NCBI GenBank assembly: GCA_016844745.1
Contig: JAERMQ010000038.1
Coordinates: forward strand, 1-64,000
Reading direction: 5' to 3'
Source: Ignavibacteria bacterium
Lineage (GTDB): Bacteria; Bacteroidota; Ignavibacteria; Kapaibacteriales; UBA2268
DNA: 64,000 nucleotides
Both the position numbers and the translations under genes were made by a program. Below the pieces are notes generated by a model, which did no database searches, was not told where the DNA came from, and saw only the letters and a program-made list of their open reading frames with translations. Each line of letters begins with the position of its first letter. Position 1 is the first letter of the stretch. Shown in pieces: positions 1 through 11,900 of the stretch.

Positions 1-2
1 AA

Positions 3-3000
3 GTATTACCGACATTAACATTAAATGGTTATACCGGTGCAATAACCTGGCATCAATATAAGGACGGAGGTCCTTATTCGAATGCTACCGATTATAACTC
101 AAGTACATTCGGTGGACATGCATTAAACGCTACAGATTATATTACACCAGCAACATATACAATATGGGCAGAAGTAACAAGCGGAGTATGCTCAACAGCA
201 TTATCATCTAATACAGTAACCATACTTGTTAATCCGCCGATTTATCCACCATCTGTTACAACAGTAATGGATCCTCCATACACACCGATATGCGAAGGTG
301 TTGGAACAATTGAATTGGATGTATCAGCATTTAACGTTAATACATATCAATGGAAGGTTTCGACAAATGGTACAACATGGAATAATTTGTCCAACGGTGG
401 ATACTATTCAGGTGTAAGCACAGCATCACTGACAATAACACAACCATCGGCAACGATAGACGGTTATGAATACAGATGCCAGATGCTACCGTTAAGTGGA
501 TGTTCTGAAACAGTATATTCCAGTTCTGCAACAGTAACGGTTGACCCGACATCAGTTGGCGGAAGCGTTTCTCAATCTGCTACAACAATTACAACTTACG
601 GCAGCGCAACATTTACTCTTGGAAGTAATTTGGGTGGTGTAACATGGATGGAATCGACAGATGGTGGAAATAGCTTCTTCACAGTTGGTTATTCACCCAC
701 ATCTTACGAACCAATGTATATACTCAACAATCCGAATACTCCTGCTGAGCATAGGATTTTTGCTTCCTCGCAAAGCGGTGTATGTAATTCTGCAAATTCA
801 AATACCGTAACAATTTGGGTTAATCCGGCTTCGTTCGGAGGATATGCAAGCTTGATGCCAACCAATGGTTATGCTTGTAACGGTGATTCACCGACATTTA
901 CTCTTACAGCCGAGTCCGGTACATTTATCTGGCAGAAATCAACTGATGACGTTACATTCAGTAATGTTAACGGTTCCCAGAATAACCATGCCTTCTCGGA
1001 AAGTTTGACTGTTGGAACATATTACTATCGTGCTGCAGTTACATACTATCCGGATAATACTGAATATTCCAATTCGTTAACTGTCACCGTAAGCGAGACA
1101 CCCGGCGGAACAATTGCTTCTACAGATGTTAATGTATGCTACTTAAACAGCGCTATATTAACACTGTCGTCGCATACCGGCGCTATTAACTGGCAGTATT
1201 ATTTTGATGGTAACTGGGTAGATGTTTTCTATTATTATAATGGTATGACGAGTCTTGAACTTCCTTCAAGTTACCAAACTGAAACAAAGATGTATAGGGC
1301 ATTGCTCTCAAATCCTGGCTGTACTGATGTTGCAACTACAAATACTGCAACCATTACGGTTCATCCATTGCCGACACCAAGTATAACAGGCAATCCTAAT
1401 GTTTGTGTTAACCAGATGGGTTCAACTTTTGGAATAAGTAATCCCGTATCCGGTAATACCTATCTATGGTCGGTATCGAGCGGTGGAACGATTTCAGGTT
1501 CTAATTCGAATACTTCTGTTTCCATTAACTGGAGTAGTCTTTCAGGACAAGAAACCGTAAACGTACTTGAAACTACTGCGGCAGGATGTACTGCAACACC
1601 AGTGGATCCATATATGGTAACAGTTCATGAGTTGCCGGTAATATACGTTACACCCGAAGCCTTCGTACAGTGCGGACCTTCGGATGCTGCAACATTCACT
1701 GCAGAAGCGAATGAACCCGGAATGACTTTCGTCTGGTACAATTACGATTGGATGCAGGTATATGCCGGTAATCCGTTTATGACAACAATAACAGGACCAT
1801 ATTATTGTGTTGGAACTTCGACGTACGGATGCTCTAATACATTTGGTTCACAGGTTATAGTGTATCCTAATGAACCATTAACTTCCAATACTATTACTTC
1901 CATTTCAGGTGTTAGTACAGATGTATTTACTATTGACTATTCCAATACATCCGGTGTAACAGGATATATTATTAGTATTGCTCAAAACGACGGATTTACC
2001 GGAGCTGTATCAACGACAATAACTGATTTGAGCGCTACATCTCATCAATTCACCGGATTGACAAAGAATACTACATACTACGTAAGAATGTTAGGATATG
2101 ATAACTGCGGCAACTTCTCTGCTTACTCAAATACAGTAAGCCAGAGAACATTGAATCCGACAATTACAGTTACGGGTACTTCATTCGACTTCGGTAATGT
2201 TCCGGCTATGACAAATTCGACTGCAACATTCTTTACAGTGAGTGGTTCGGAATTGTATCCCGGAGCTCCGATAGTTTTGACAGCGCCAACTTTCTTTACT
2301 ATAAGTCAGGGCGCAACTTATGGAAGCAGTCTTACATTGCCATCTACAAATGGTTCTGTAAGTTCTTCGACGATTTGGGTGCGCTTCGAGCCGACAATGT
2401 ACGGTATGCAATCCGGTAATATTTCCTTAACAAGTACTTCTGCTACAACTCAAATGGTAGCGCTGACCGGTATGGGCTATATTACTCAGAACGCAATAAC
2501 TTCACTCAACGGAGTAAGCACAGATGTTATGACAGCTAATTATACTCTTGTAACAGGCGGTCATACTCATTACAGGATACAGCGCGCAACAGATGAAAAC
2601 TTCACATCGCCCACAACTGCGACGATTACGAATCTGAGCGCTACATCTTATCAGTTTACCGGATTGAGCAAGAATACGACATATTACGTTAGAATGGCAG
2701 CATTCGATGCGAGCGGCAATCAAGGCGCTTGGTCTTCAACAGTAAGTCAGAGAACGTTGAATCCGACAATTACTGTTACTGGTGGTCCATTCGACTTCGG
2801 TAATGTGCCGGCTGCTACAAGTTCAAGTGCTTCATCCTTTACCGTAAACGGTTCGGAATTGTTTGCCGGTGCGTCAATTGACTTGGCAGCGCCGACTTAC
2901 TTTACAATATCTTTGACTGAATCTTCCGGATTTGGTAGTAGCTTAATGCTATCATCGTCATCCGGTATATTCGGTTCATCTGTCGGTACAACCCCTATTT

Positions 3001-5615
3001 GGACTCGCTTCGACCCGACAGGTTATGGAACGCAATCAGGTAATATATCATTATCGAGTACTTCTGCAACTAATCAAACTGTAGCTGTTACCGGTATGGG
3101 TTATATTACTCAGAATTCGATTACATCAATTACAAATATTAGTACAGATGTTATGACTGCTAATTACACACTTGTAACAGGCGGTCATACCAAATATCAG
3201 ATAGAGCGTGCTACCAATGCGAACTTTACATCGTCAACGACGTTTACGATTTCTGATATTAGCACTACTCTTACATCCTATCAACTTACCGGATTGAGTA
3301 AGAATACTACTTATTATGTTAGAATGGCTGCATTCGATGCAAGCGGTAATCAAGGCTTATGGTCAACGACTATTAGCCAAAGGACGCTTAACCCAACGCT
3401 GGTTCTTTCGGCGTCTTCTCTCACTTACGGACAAACTGAAAACGGATTGGTATCGACTTCTCAAAACTTTACCGTATCCGGTACGGAACTGCATACAGCA
3501 TCAATAAGTCTGAGCACAGGTTCAAGTAGTTTCTCGTTATCAACTAATAACAGTTCATTCGGACCGAGTGTAACCTTGTCCAGCCCGGCATCATCTAATT
3601 ATGGTTATGATTTCTCGGCTGCGACAATCTATGCACGCTTCGAGCCGCACGGTTTAGGAACTTTAACCGGTACGATGACTGCTTCAAGCACTTCTGCAAC
3701 AGACCAGACTATTAGTCTTTCCGGTCTGGCTATAGCAGCAAGACCTACTGTTCAGGCACATGACGTAGCATTCTATTATGATGCAGCCGGTACGGTATCA
3801 TTCAGCTTTACAAATGGAAATGCTGTTGATGGAAGATTAGTTGTTTTGGGAGTAGGAACAACCCTTGAAAATGCAGATATTGGAACCACCTTCCCAACAG
3901 ATGGAACATATTACACATCTCCATCTACCGACTGGAATTCCAATACCAATACCCTATCCGATTTAGTTTACGGTACAGCTAAGGTTGTAGGATTCGGTTC
4001 AGCAACTAATTATACTATTACTAATGTTCCGACCAGCGAAGATGTCTGGGTAAGAGTATTCGAATACAACGGCAGCACGACGACAACATCATTCTTAAGA
4101 TCGACAGCTACCTTGAATCCGAATCAAGTTAAATACCTGACATTCAGTACTATTGGAAATCAGGCAAACACTTCGATGTCAAGCGCTGTAGTAACAGTCC
4201 AATCGTTTACTATCAGTTCTGTTGACAGGGCAGGGGCAGCAGTTTATGCTCCTTCAGCCGGTGTTGCTTGTACAATAGATAAATATGGTACAGGTATATC
4301 GACTACTTCAACTTTATCGGCAGGTACAACTCATTCTATTACTTCAGGTAATCAGACGGTTCCTGTAGCTACTTTAGCCATAACTTCAACTACATTTGGT
4401 TCTTACGATAACCCAATGGCATTGAGAGTATCGGCTACTGATTACTTCTCCGGTTATAGTACAACATTTGGTGTACAACCTACAGAACCTTCAGTTGGTG
4501 CAACAAACGTTATCTTAACTGCAACGGGAACCGGTACAGTAACATATAAGAGACAATACAGCGGTGCTGAAAGCGCAACTGCACCCAATAGGGTGAAGAC
4601 TTTGATTCTTATCAATAATAATGGAACTTGCGCTGACCCGACAGACGGTAAATGGTATAAGGATGAAACATATTCAAGTTCAGCTCAAACGATAGCATTT
4701 AATTCTTCGACTACGCAAACTAAATTATCTGATAATTCAACCGTAGCAGTTGGTGTTGTGTCGGCTTCATATACTCAAGGAAACATTGTGTTCTGCACTG
4801 TCAGCAACATGACAAGCAATTTCTGTAACGGTGTATTGTACCTTAACGGTAAATTGATTAACTTCTATGGAGCAAAGACAGGCAGTCTTGCAACAGGTCA
4901 AAGTGGCTCGGATTATCATGCGGTTAATTACAAGACAACCGGTGTTACAAAGAACGATTATCGTGCATCTGTAACTTGTAAGGAATCTAAAAACGGTATC
5001 GATGCAGAATTGATAGCATTCAATGCAAATTCAACTAACAGACACGTAAACACAGATTGGGCAACAAGAACCGAAATCGGTGTTATCGGATATGAGTTGT
5101 ACAGGGCAGAAATGAATGACGGCTTGAAAGAATACAACTTCTCAAGAGTCGCTTCCTATCTGTCAAATGCATCACTCGTTGCTTCGAACAGTCAGAGCGG
5201 CGGCAACTACAAGTATGTCGATAACGACCCAACATTGAAACTTGGAAAAACTTATCTGTACAAACTCGTATTTGTCGGAATTGACGGTCAGGAATATGAC
5301 TTGGATGCTCAATTCGTAACAATTCTCTCGATGAGTAATTCTTCCTCAAATATGTATGTGAGCGAATTAATGCCTAATCCGGCAAGCGAAGAATTGAACT
5401 TTACACTCGAATTGGCAACCGAAGAGCAAGTTAATATTGAAGTATTCGATATTGCAGGCAATTCTATTGACATACCTGTCGATGGTATTGTTTACAAACC
5501 CGGAATTACAAACTTCAAGATTAAACTTAACGACCGTTATGCTTCCGGTACATACATAATGCAAGTAAGTGCAGGAAATGAGTTTATTATGCAGAAATTC
5601 TCTGTTGTGAAATAA
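3..5615 (+). CDS. Giant T9SS surface protein with Ig-like, FnIII and choice-of-anchor-D-like repeats and a C-terminal sorting domain; 5'-truncated by the window edge
   Basis: The frame is open from base 3 (VLPTLTLNGYTGAITWHQYK...) through the tracked ORF start at 267, so the ATG at 267 is probably internal. C-terminus SELMPNPASEELNFTLELATEEQVNIEVFDIAGNSI...SGTYIMQVSAGNEFIMQKFSVVK is typical of T9SS type A sorting domains. Confidence 0.9.
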   Translation, partial: VLPTLTLNGYTGAITWHQYKDGGPYSNATDYNSSTFGGHALNATDYITPATYTIWAEVTSGVCSTALSSNTVTILVNPPIYPPSVTTVMDPPYTPICEGVGTIELDVSAFNVNTYQWKVSTNGTTWNNLSNGGYYSGVSTASLTITQPSATIDGYEYRCQMLPLSGCSETVYSSSATVTVDPTSVGGSVSQSATTITTYGSATFTLGSNLGGVTWMESTDGGNSFFTVGYSPTSYEPMYILNNPNTPAEHRIFASSQSGVCNSANSNTVTIWVNPASFGGYASLMPTNGYACNGDSPTFTLTAESGTFIWQKSTDDVTFSNVNGSQNNHAFSESLTVGTYYYRAAVTYYPDNTEYSNSLTVTVSETPGGTIASTDVNVCYLNSAILTLSSHTGAINWQYYFDGNWVDVFYYYNGMTSLELPSSYQTETKMYRALLSNPGCTDVATTNTATITVHPLPTPSITGNPNVCVNQMGSTFGISNPVSGNTYLWSVSSGGTISGSNSNTSVSINWSSLSGQETVNVLETTAAGCTATPVDPYMVTVHELPVIYVTPEAFVQCGPSDAATFTAEANEPGMTFVWYNYDWMQVYAGNPFMTTITGPYYCVGTSTYGCSNTFGSQVIVYPNEPLTSNTITSISGVSTDVFTIDYSNTSGVTGYIISIAQNDGFTGAVSTTITDLSATSHQFTGLTKNTTYYVRMLGYDNCGNFSAYSNTVSQRTLNPTITVTGTSFDFGNVPAMTNSTATFFTVSGSELYPGAPIVLTAPTFFTISQGATYGSSLTLPSTNGSVSSSTIWVRFEPTMYGMQSGNISLTSTSATTQMVALTGMGYITQNAITSLNGVSTDVMTANYTLVTGGHTHYRIQRATDENFTSPTTATITNLSATSYQFTGLSKNTTYYVRMAAFDASGNQGAWSSTVSQRTLNPTITVTGGPFDFGNVPAATSSSASSFTVNGSELFAGASIDLAAPTYFTISLTESSGFGSSLMLSSSSGIFGSSVGTTPIWTRFDPTGYGTQSGNISLSSTSATNQTVAVTGMGYITQNSITSITNISTDVMTANYTLVTGGHTKYQIERATNANFTSSTTFTISDISTTLTSYQLTGLSKNTTYYVRMAAFDASGNQGLWSTTISQRTLNPTLVLSASSLTYGQTENGLVSTSQNFTVSGTELHTASISLSTGSSSFSLSTNNSSFGPSVTLSSPASSNYGYDFSAATIYARFEPHGLGTLTGTMTASSTSATDQTISLSGLAIAARPTVQAHDVAFYYDAAGTVSFSFTNGNAVDGRLVVLGVGTTLENADIGTTFPTDGTYYTSPSTDWNSNTNTLSDLVYGTAKVVGFGSATNYTITNVPTSEDVWVRVFEYNGSTTTTSFLRSTATLNPNQVKYLTFSTIGNQANTSMSSAVVTVQSFTISSVDRAGAAVYAPSAGVACTIDKYGTGISTTSTLSAGTTHSITSGNQTVPVATLAITSTTFGSYDNPMALRVSATDYFSGYSTTFGVQPTEPSVGATNVILTATGTGTVTYKRQYSGAESATAPNRVKTLILINNNGTCADPTDGKWYKDETYSSSAQTIAFNSSTTQTKLSDNSTVAVGVVSASYTQGNIVFCTVSNMTSNFCNGVLYLNGKLINFYGAKTGSLATGQSGSDYHAVNYKTTGVTKNDYRASVTCKESKNGIDAELIAFNANSTNRHVNTDWATRTEIGVIGYELYRAEMNDGLKEYNFSRVASYLSNASLVASNSQSGGNYKYVDNDPTLKLGKTYLYKLVFVGIDGQEYDLDAQFVTILSMSNSSSNMYVSELMPNPASEELNFTLELATEEQVNIEVFDIAGNSIDIPVDGIVYKPGITNFKIKLNDRYASGTYIMQVSAGNEFIMQKFSVVK

Positions 5616-5625
5616 ACCGAAAATA

Positions 5626-5667
5626 AAAAAAACGGGCTGGGCATTTTGCCCACGCCCGTTTTTTTTT
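5626..5667 (+). terminator. Rho-independent terminator
   Basis: aaaacgggctgggcattttgcccacgcccgttttttttt just after the stop at 5615. Confidence 0.85.
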
Positions 5668-5997
5668 AACTCAATAAAGATTAATTGAATATTAATATTA
5701 GATGAATTTCATTAATTTTTTTTATTATCTCTTGGAATTCAATGAATTATTATTTATTTTTGATAGTTCAATATAAATGAAAGATTTTGATTTATAAGAT
5801 TTTATTGTAGTTATTTAATTATATTTTTATTCAGTTTTAAAAATATAATTTATTACCGTTGAAACAGCGCATGTTTACTATGTTGTAGCAGTTTATTATA
5901 AATTGCTGAAGAATATTATTTTTATTTTACTATCAGGAAAAAATCAAAAAAGAAATTTTTTATAATAAATAACATTATTAAAATAATTGAGGTTTTT

Positions 5998-8900
5998 ATG
6001 AAAAGAAATTACGTATCTAAAATTTTCCTTATCCTCATTGCTTTTGCTATAAGTCTATCGACTGCATACTCTGCACAGTGGTATGTCAGCACAACAGGCG
6101 ATGATGCCAACAGTGGTACAATTTCAACATCACCACTCCGCACAATAGGAGAAGCAGTCAGCAGGGCTACAGCAAGTTCCACGATAAATATTGCATCAGG
6201 CTTCTATGATGAATATTTAGCATTGAACAAAAGTTTGTTCATCGCCGGAACAAATGCTACGACTAATGCAATTTATATTTCGAACAATGCAATGCTCACA
6301 TCCGGCTCAGGCGGTCTCTGGGCAGATTATGTGACTGTGGCTTCCGGTTCGAAAATTCAGGACGGTATTAACTTGGTTGTATCCGGCGGTACGATGGACG
6401 TTGCAGCCGGTACGTTTTATGAAAATCTTACAATCAACAAAAACTTTATTTTCAATGGTTCGGTTAGCGGCAATACTCCAACAACGATTTTAAGCGGAGA
6501 ATGGTCTGAAAGCCAATTATTTGCACCTGCCATTAAGATTATGTCCAACACAGTAACCGATTTGACAATAGAAAATTTGGAAATTACTGACTTCATGGCT
6601 ACTAATTCTACAACCCCACAAGCCGGAATTTTGCTTGAGGATGGTAACCATCATATCAATCTGAATAATCTTTTTATCCATATAATTGACAATCCGAGTC
6701 CAACTGTTAACAAAGGCTACGGTGTTTATATTGGTGCCAACAGTTACGTCTCAATTGAAAATAGTAAAATTACAAATAATAAAGAAGCAAATATTTTTAT
6801 CGAAAACACTGCTGGTTCGGATAATTATCCATCAAATTTATCAATTATTAATAATGAAATAAACGGCAGAAAGAAAGGAATCGTCTTTGCTTCTACCGGT
6901 ATGAGCGATGATGCGGGAATGATAAATACATCCACAATATCAGGAAATAAAATAACCGGTTATACTTCTTCAAGTTTCGCTATAACAAATCCTACATCTA
7001 CTAAACTTAATGTTAAGCGAAATTATTGGGGGACATGTAATTTGTTTACAATTGATGGTATGATGTCGAGTATTGATATCGATTATATTCCTTTCTGGCT
7101 CGATGCCAACAAGACGAATCTGAGTGCAGATTCTCCTACAACTGAAGCACGAAATATTGTATTTACTTCAGCTTCGGACACCGAAATCAGACTCCGGTGG
7201 GTAAATGGCAACGGCTCGGGAAGATATGTTTATTACGGACCTTCTAACTCCATTTCCAGCGCAACTCTTGGATATGATGGTACTGGCAATACTGCCGTGA
7301 TTGGCGGTTTGCAACCTGCAACTGACTATTGGTTTTGGATTATTGAATATAATACCTTTTCTTGCAATGAGGTGCCTTATCAAGTTTCTAATCCGGTAGG
7401 TCAAACAATTTCAACTTATAATCCGAGAATGAAAACGACCCGCCCGAATATCAGCATGGCTATTCTCGGGGAATCACAACTAATTAGCGGTAACTTTACG
7501 AAAGAAGTTTGCAACGGCTTTCCGTTCAATCTTTATTTGGTTATGAAAGCAGGCAGCGCTCAGGGAAGTGTAGCTACTTTTAATTATGGTGGTATGAATA
7601 CTTCCGTTGGCTCATCAAATTGGTCTGCAACATCTCCAAGTACGGCTACTTATACCGTCAATGCCAATGCGGCATCAAATGTAAGTTTGGTGACTGCTTA
7701 TGATGCTATGGGAAGAAGTTGCGTTATCAGCCAGCCGAATGTTACACATAGCATTACATTGAAATTCCCACCAAATGCACCCACATTATCTGCACCCGGC
7801 GCTCCCGCTTGCAGTACATTCGTAGCAAATTGGGTTGATGTGTCAAATGAAAATTATTATACCGTTGAAGTTGCTACGAGCAGTACATTCGGAGCAACCA
7901 CCGTTTCCAGCGGAACTGTAACGAGTAATACTGTGAATAAGGAAATCTCCGGTTTGAACCAAGGCACAAAATACTGGTATCATGTAATTGCTACCAACGA
8001 GTGCGGTTTCAATACCAGTTCTTCCGGCACGGTTACAACATTGGGCGGACCAATAGCCGCCCCTCTTAATCTGAACGGAACAGCCGGCTGCACAAGTGTT
8101 TCTTTAACATGGTCTGCTGCTACCGGTGCAACAAGTTATCAGGTAATAGGTTCGCCTAATTCCGATTTAAGCAATCCTACTGCAACACATACTATTACTT
8201 CAACTTCGGATGTATTCTCATCGCTTTCCGGTGGTACTGATTATTATTTTGCCGTAAGAGGCGCTAATCAGTGTGGCTCTGTTGGTACATGGACATCGAC
8301 TTATCATTTAGCGACTCTTCCAACAACACCAAATACCCCAACGGCATTAATGGCAACTAATGTATCATGCTATAACTTTACGGCAACATGGACCCCGGCA
8401 GTCTTTATAGAAGGCGGTTCGCCCGGTTCCTCTTCATATACTTCTTCTAATACATGGACAAGCCCTCAAGTGAATGGTCCATCAATAATAACTACCATAG
8501 GTAACTACGTTTACTTGTTAAATGGAAACATTGTACAAGTATATACAAGTAATGGTGTTAATGCAGGCACTATTTCATTTACAGGTATTAATACACCTAT
8601 GAGTATTATTGGAACTCCAGGCAATCTTTATATTGGAGATTGGGGTGGTTCAATTCACAGTTTCACGGGTTCCGGTGCTAACTTTACACAAGGTGGTTTT
8701 TTTGGAGTTGGCGGACAGGCATTAACAATCGGAATGGATGGTTATTTATATTCATTCAATAATACAACAGTCAATAAATATAATTTATCAAATACATCTC
8801 AAACATTTGCTAATTTCCCGTTTGATGCTTTTGAATTGAGCACTCCGGCAGGAATAGTAGTTGATGCATCAGGGAACCTGTATTTAACTGATGAAGCAGG

Positions 8901-11900
8901 ATTTTTATATAAATATAATCCGTCAAATACAACACCGGTTTACAGTAATTCAACAACATTTGGGAGTGAGGAATTCAGCGCTCCAAGAGGCATTGTATTT
9001 AATGGTGAAGGTGATTTACTCATTGCAGATAGTGAGTTTGCTTCGAATAGAATCAAGAAATTCACGACAAGCGGTTCCTTCGTCGATACATTGAACTGGT
9101 CATCAATAGGCGGACACTTTATGTTGTCTCCTAATTCTCTGGCTGTTGACGGAAACGGCAATTTATATGCACAAGTGGATGATAACGTATTCTTTATTCA
9201 AAAATTCACGTTAACTACAACAGGTACAGTTGGCGGAACAAATAAAACACCAAGTGCTTATAATGTACAGGTTGCATCCAATCCTACATTTGCAAATGTA
9301 GTCTTTACCGGTTCTACATCCAATAATTCTACTAATTATTTGAATGTTGCAACAGGAATCGAACCCGGTCTGACATATTACTACAGAGTAACAGCATCGA
9401 ATTCCTGCGGAACATCGAGCTTCTCTAATTCAATTACGGTTAACTCTATTGCCTTGCCTGTAGCACCAACTTCAGCAACAGCATCTAATGCTACCTGTAC
9501 TACGATTAATCTTGGCTGGGCATCTGTTTCAGGGGCAACAGGTTATAAAGTAGCAAAATATGTTGGGACAACTGCTCCTACTTTAACTTATTCAGATGTT
9601 GGTACTTCAACAACATTCCAATTTACCGGTCTTGCTGGCGGTACTACTTATACTTATGTTATTGCTGCTTATAGTGCTTGTAACAGTTCAGCAACATTAT
9701 ATGCAAGTACTTTGACAGGTTCTATGTCAACTTTGGCAATTCCTTCAGCAGCAGGAACAATCACTGGGCAGACTCATATCTGCAACAATAATTCGGCAAC
9801 ATTTTCTGTGCCTCCGATTGCTAATGCTACTTCTTATGTCTGGTCTTTAGACGGAACATCGATTACTACGAGTAGCAGCAATACTGTAACAGTTACATTT
9901 GCTCCTCCCTCAACATCATATTCGACTGTATCTGTTTATGGTTCTAATATGTGTGGAACCGGAACTCCATCGAGTTTAGTAGTATATGTTTATAAAGGAT
10001 TAACTGGTAATATCACACCTGCAACTATTCCTGCTTATTGCGCCAATGATGTTATTAATCCTACATTGACTTCTACCAGCCCGCTCGATGCGAATTTCAC
10101 ATTATCATATCAATGGATGAGCAGCAGTTCATTCAATGGAGTCTATATCCCTGTGAACACCGCATCGACTCGCTCTCTTTCACCGGTTATTACTGCACCC
10201 GGTCTTTACTACTACAAATTGATTGTGACTGTTTCTGATGCTTCTAAGGCATTATGCAGCGCAACGACATCGAGTTATGTTTGCATTGTAGTAAACCCGA
10301 TACCGGATGTTGTCACACATCAATATTACTCAACATGCCAGTACTCACCGTTCTCAGCTTCAGTATCATTTAATACTCCTTACAATGCGAATGATTATTC
10401 GTATATGTGGAGCTTTACCGGACTTACACCTGGCACAGGTATGAACGGCGATTATGTAGCTGGAACATTTCCATCGAATCCGGATAGAATACCGGTTTCG
10501 CAATGGAATTCAGTAGGCGAAAAGATGTTTAAATGCGTTGTGACCAATAATACAACTCAATGCAGCAATACCGTTACATTCCATGTTTATGTTACCGAAA
10601 AACCGGTTGTTACAATATCACATGATGTTATGAACGAAGAAAATTCAACCACTGTGACATTATGTAATGATATTACTTTAACAGCATCGCACAATATGCC
10701 AACATCAGCCTCATTTACTTATTTCTGGACATTAAACGGTAATTCCATTGATAATAACAGTGCTGTATTGGTTGTACCAAGTTCAAGTACAACAAGCTTC
10801 GGATTGTACGAAGTAACGGTTGTAGAGCGTGATGAACATAATTCAACAGGCTGTTCCTCCGATATTTCTAATGGTATATACATCAGGCAGCCATTGACGC
10901 CAAATCAACCTGCACTGTCCATTACTCATAAAGGTTCACATAACTTTACAATCGATGTAACTAACAAATCCGAAGAAAGCGTTACCGGTTACGATATTTA
11001 TATTTCAGATAATAATGCATTTGCAAATGCCGATATCTACCTGAATGTACCTAAACTACAAATACCGATGGAATTCAGTGAGTTAGGCGGCGAGAACATG
11101 TTACCCGGAACTGCTTATTTTGTTAAGTTCGTTCCGTTTAATGGCTGCACTTCAATGTCGGATTATACAAGCACATTGACCTTAACTACCTTTAGCCCTA
11201 CATACACATTTGCCGAAACAATTCCCTTCGACGGATATAATTTCGGTATTGTTATTAAAGGACAGGTTTCATCGACAAGTCAGACATTCCATTTCTCAGC
11301 TACACAAATTCCTGAAGGAGAATTTTTTGATATTTCCCCGGCTTATGGAATTCGTATAAGATATAATGGAACCAATTATGATTATAATGTTAATTCTCCT
11401 GAAAACACCGTACCACTTACATTGACAGCCGGTTCGAGCAATACTATCGGAGCTATCTTTGAAGTATTTTTCGCTCCGCCCGAAGCTGATTATTACTCTT
11501 GGTCGGCAGGAGTCTTTTATTCGGAATTGTGGACAATAGGTCAACCCGAACCTACATTCATAACTGTAAATGGTATAGGTTTGCTTGAGCCACCTACAAC
11601 TCAAGCCGGTCCGATTGCATTTACCAAAGATGCTAATGGAGCATTTGAATTTAACTGGGGCGCAGGAAACGGTAATGGTAGAATCGTTGCAATGAGTATC
11701 AACAACTCATTAACATGGACTCCTTCTGCTGCAACTTCTTATTCTGACCCTAGAGTTGGTGGTGTAACACAATGGAATCCATCATCCGGTAACGACTTTA
11801 TGGTAGTTGCAGCTTCTGCAAGTTATTCGAATAATAATACTATGAACTCCGTTACTGTAACAAATGTTCCCGATGGTGCAACGATATTTGTTAAGGTTTT

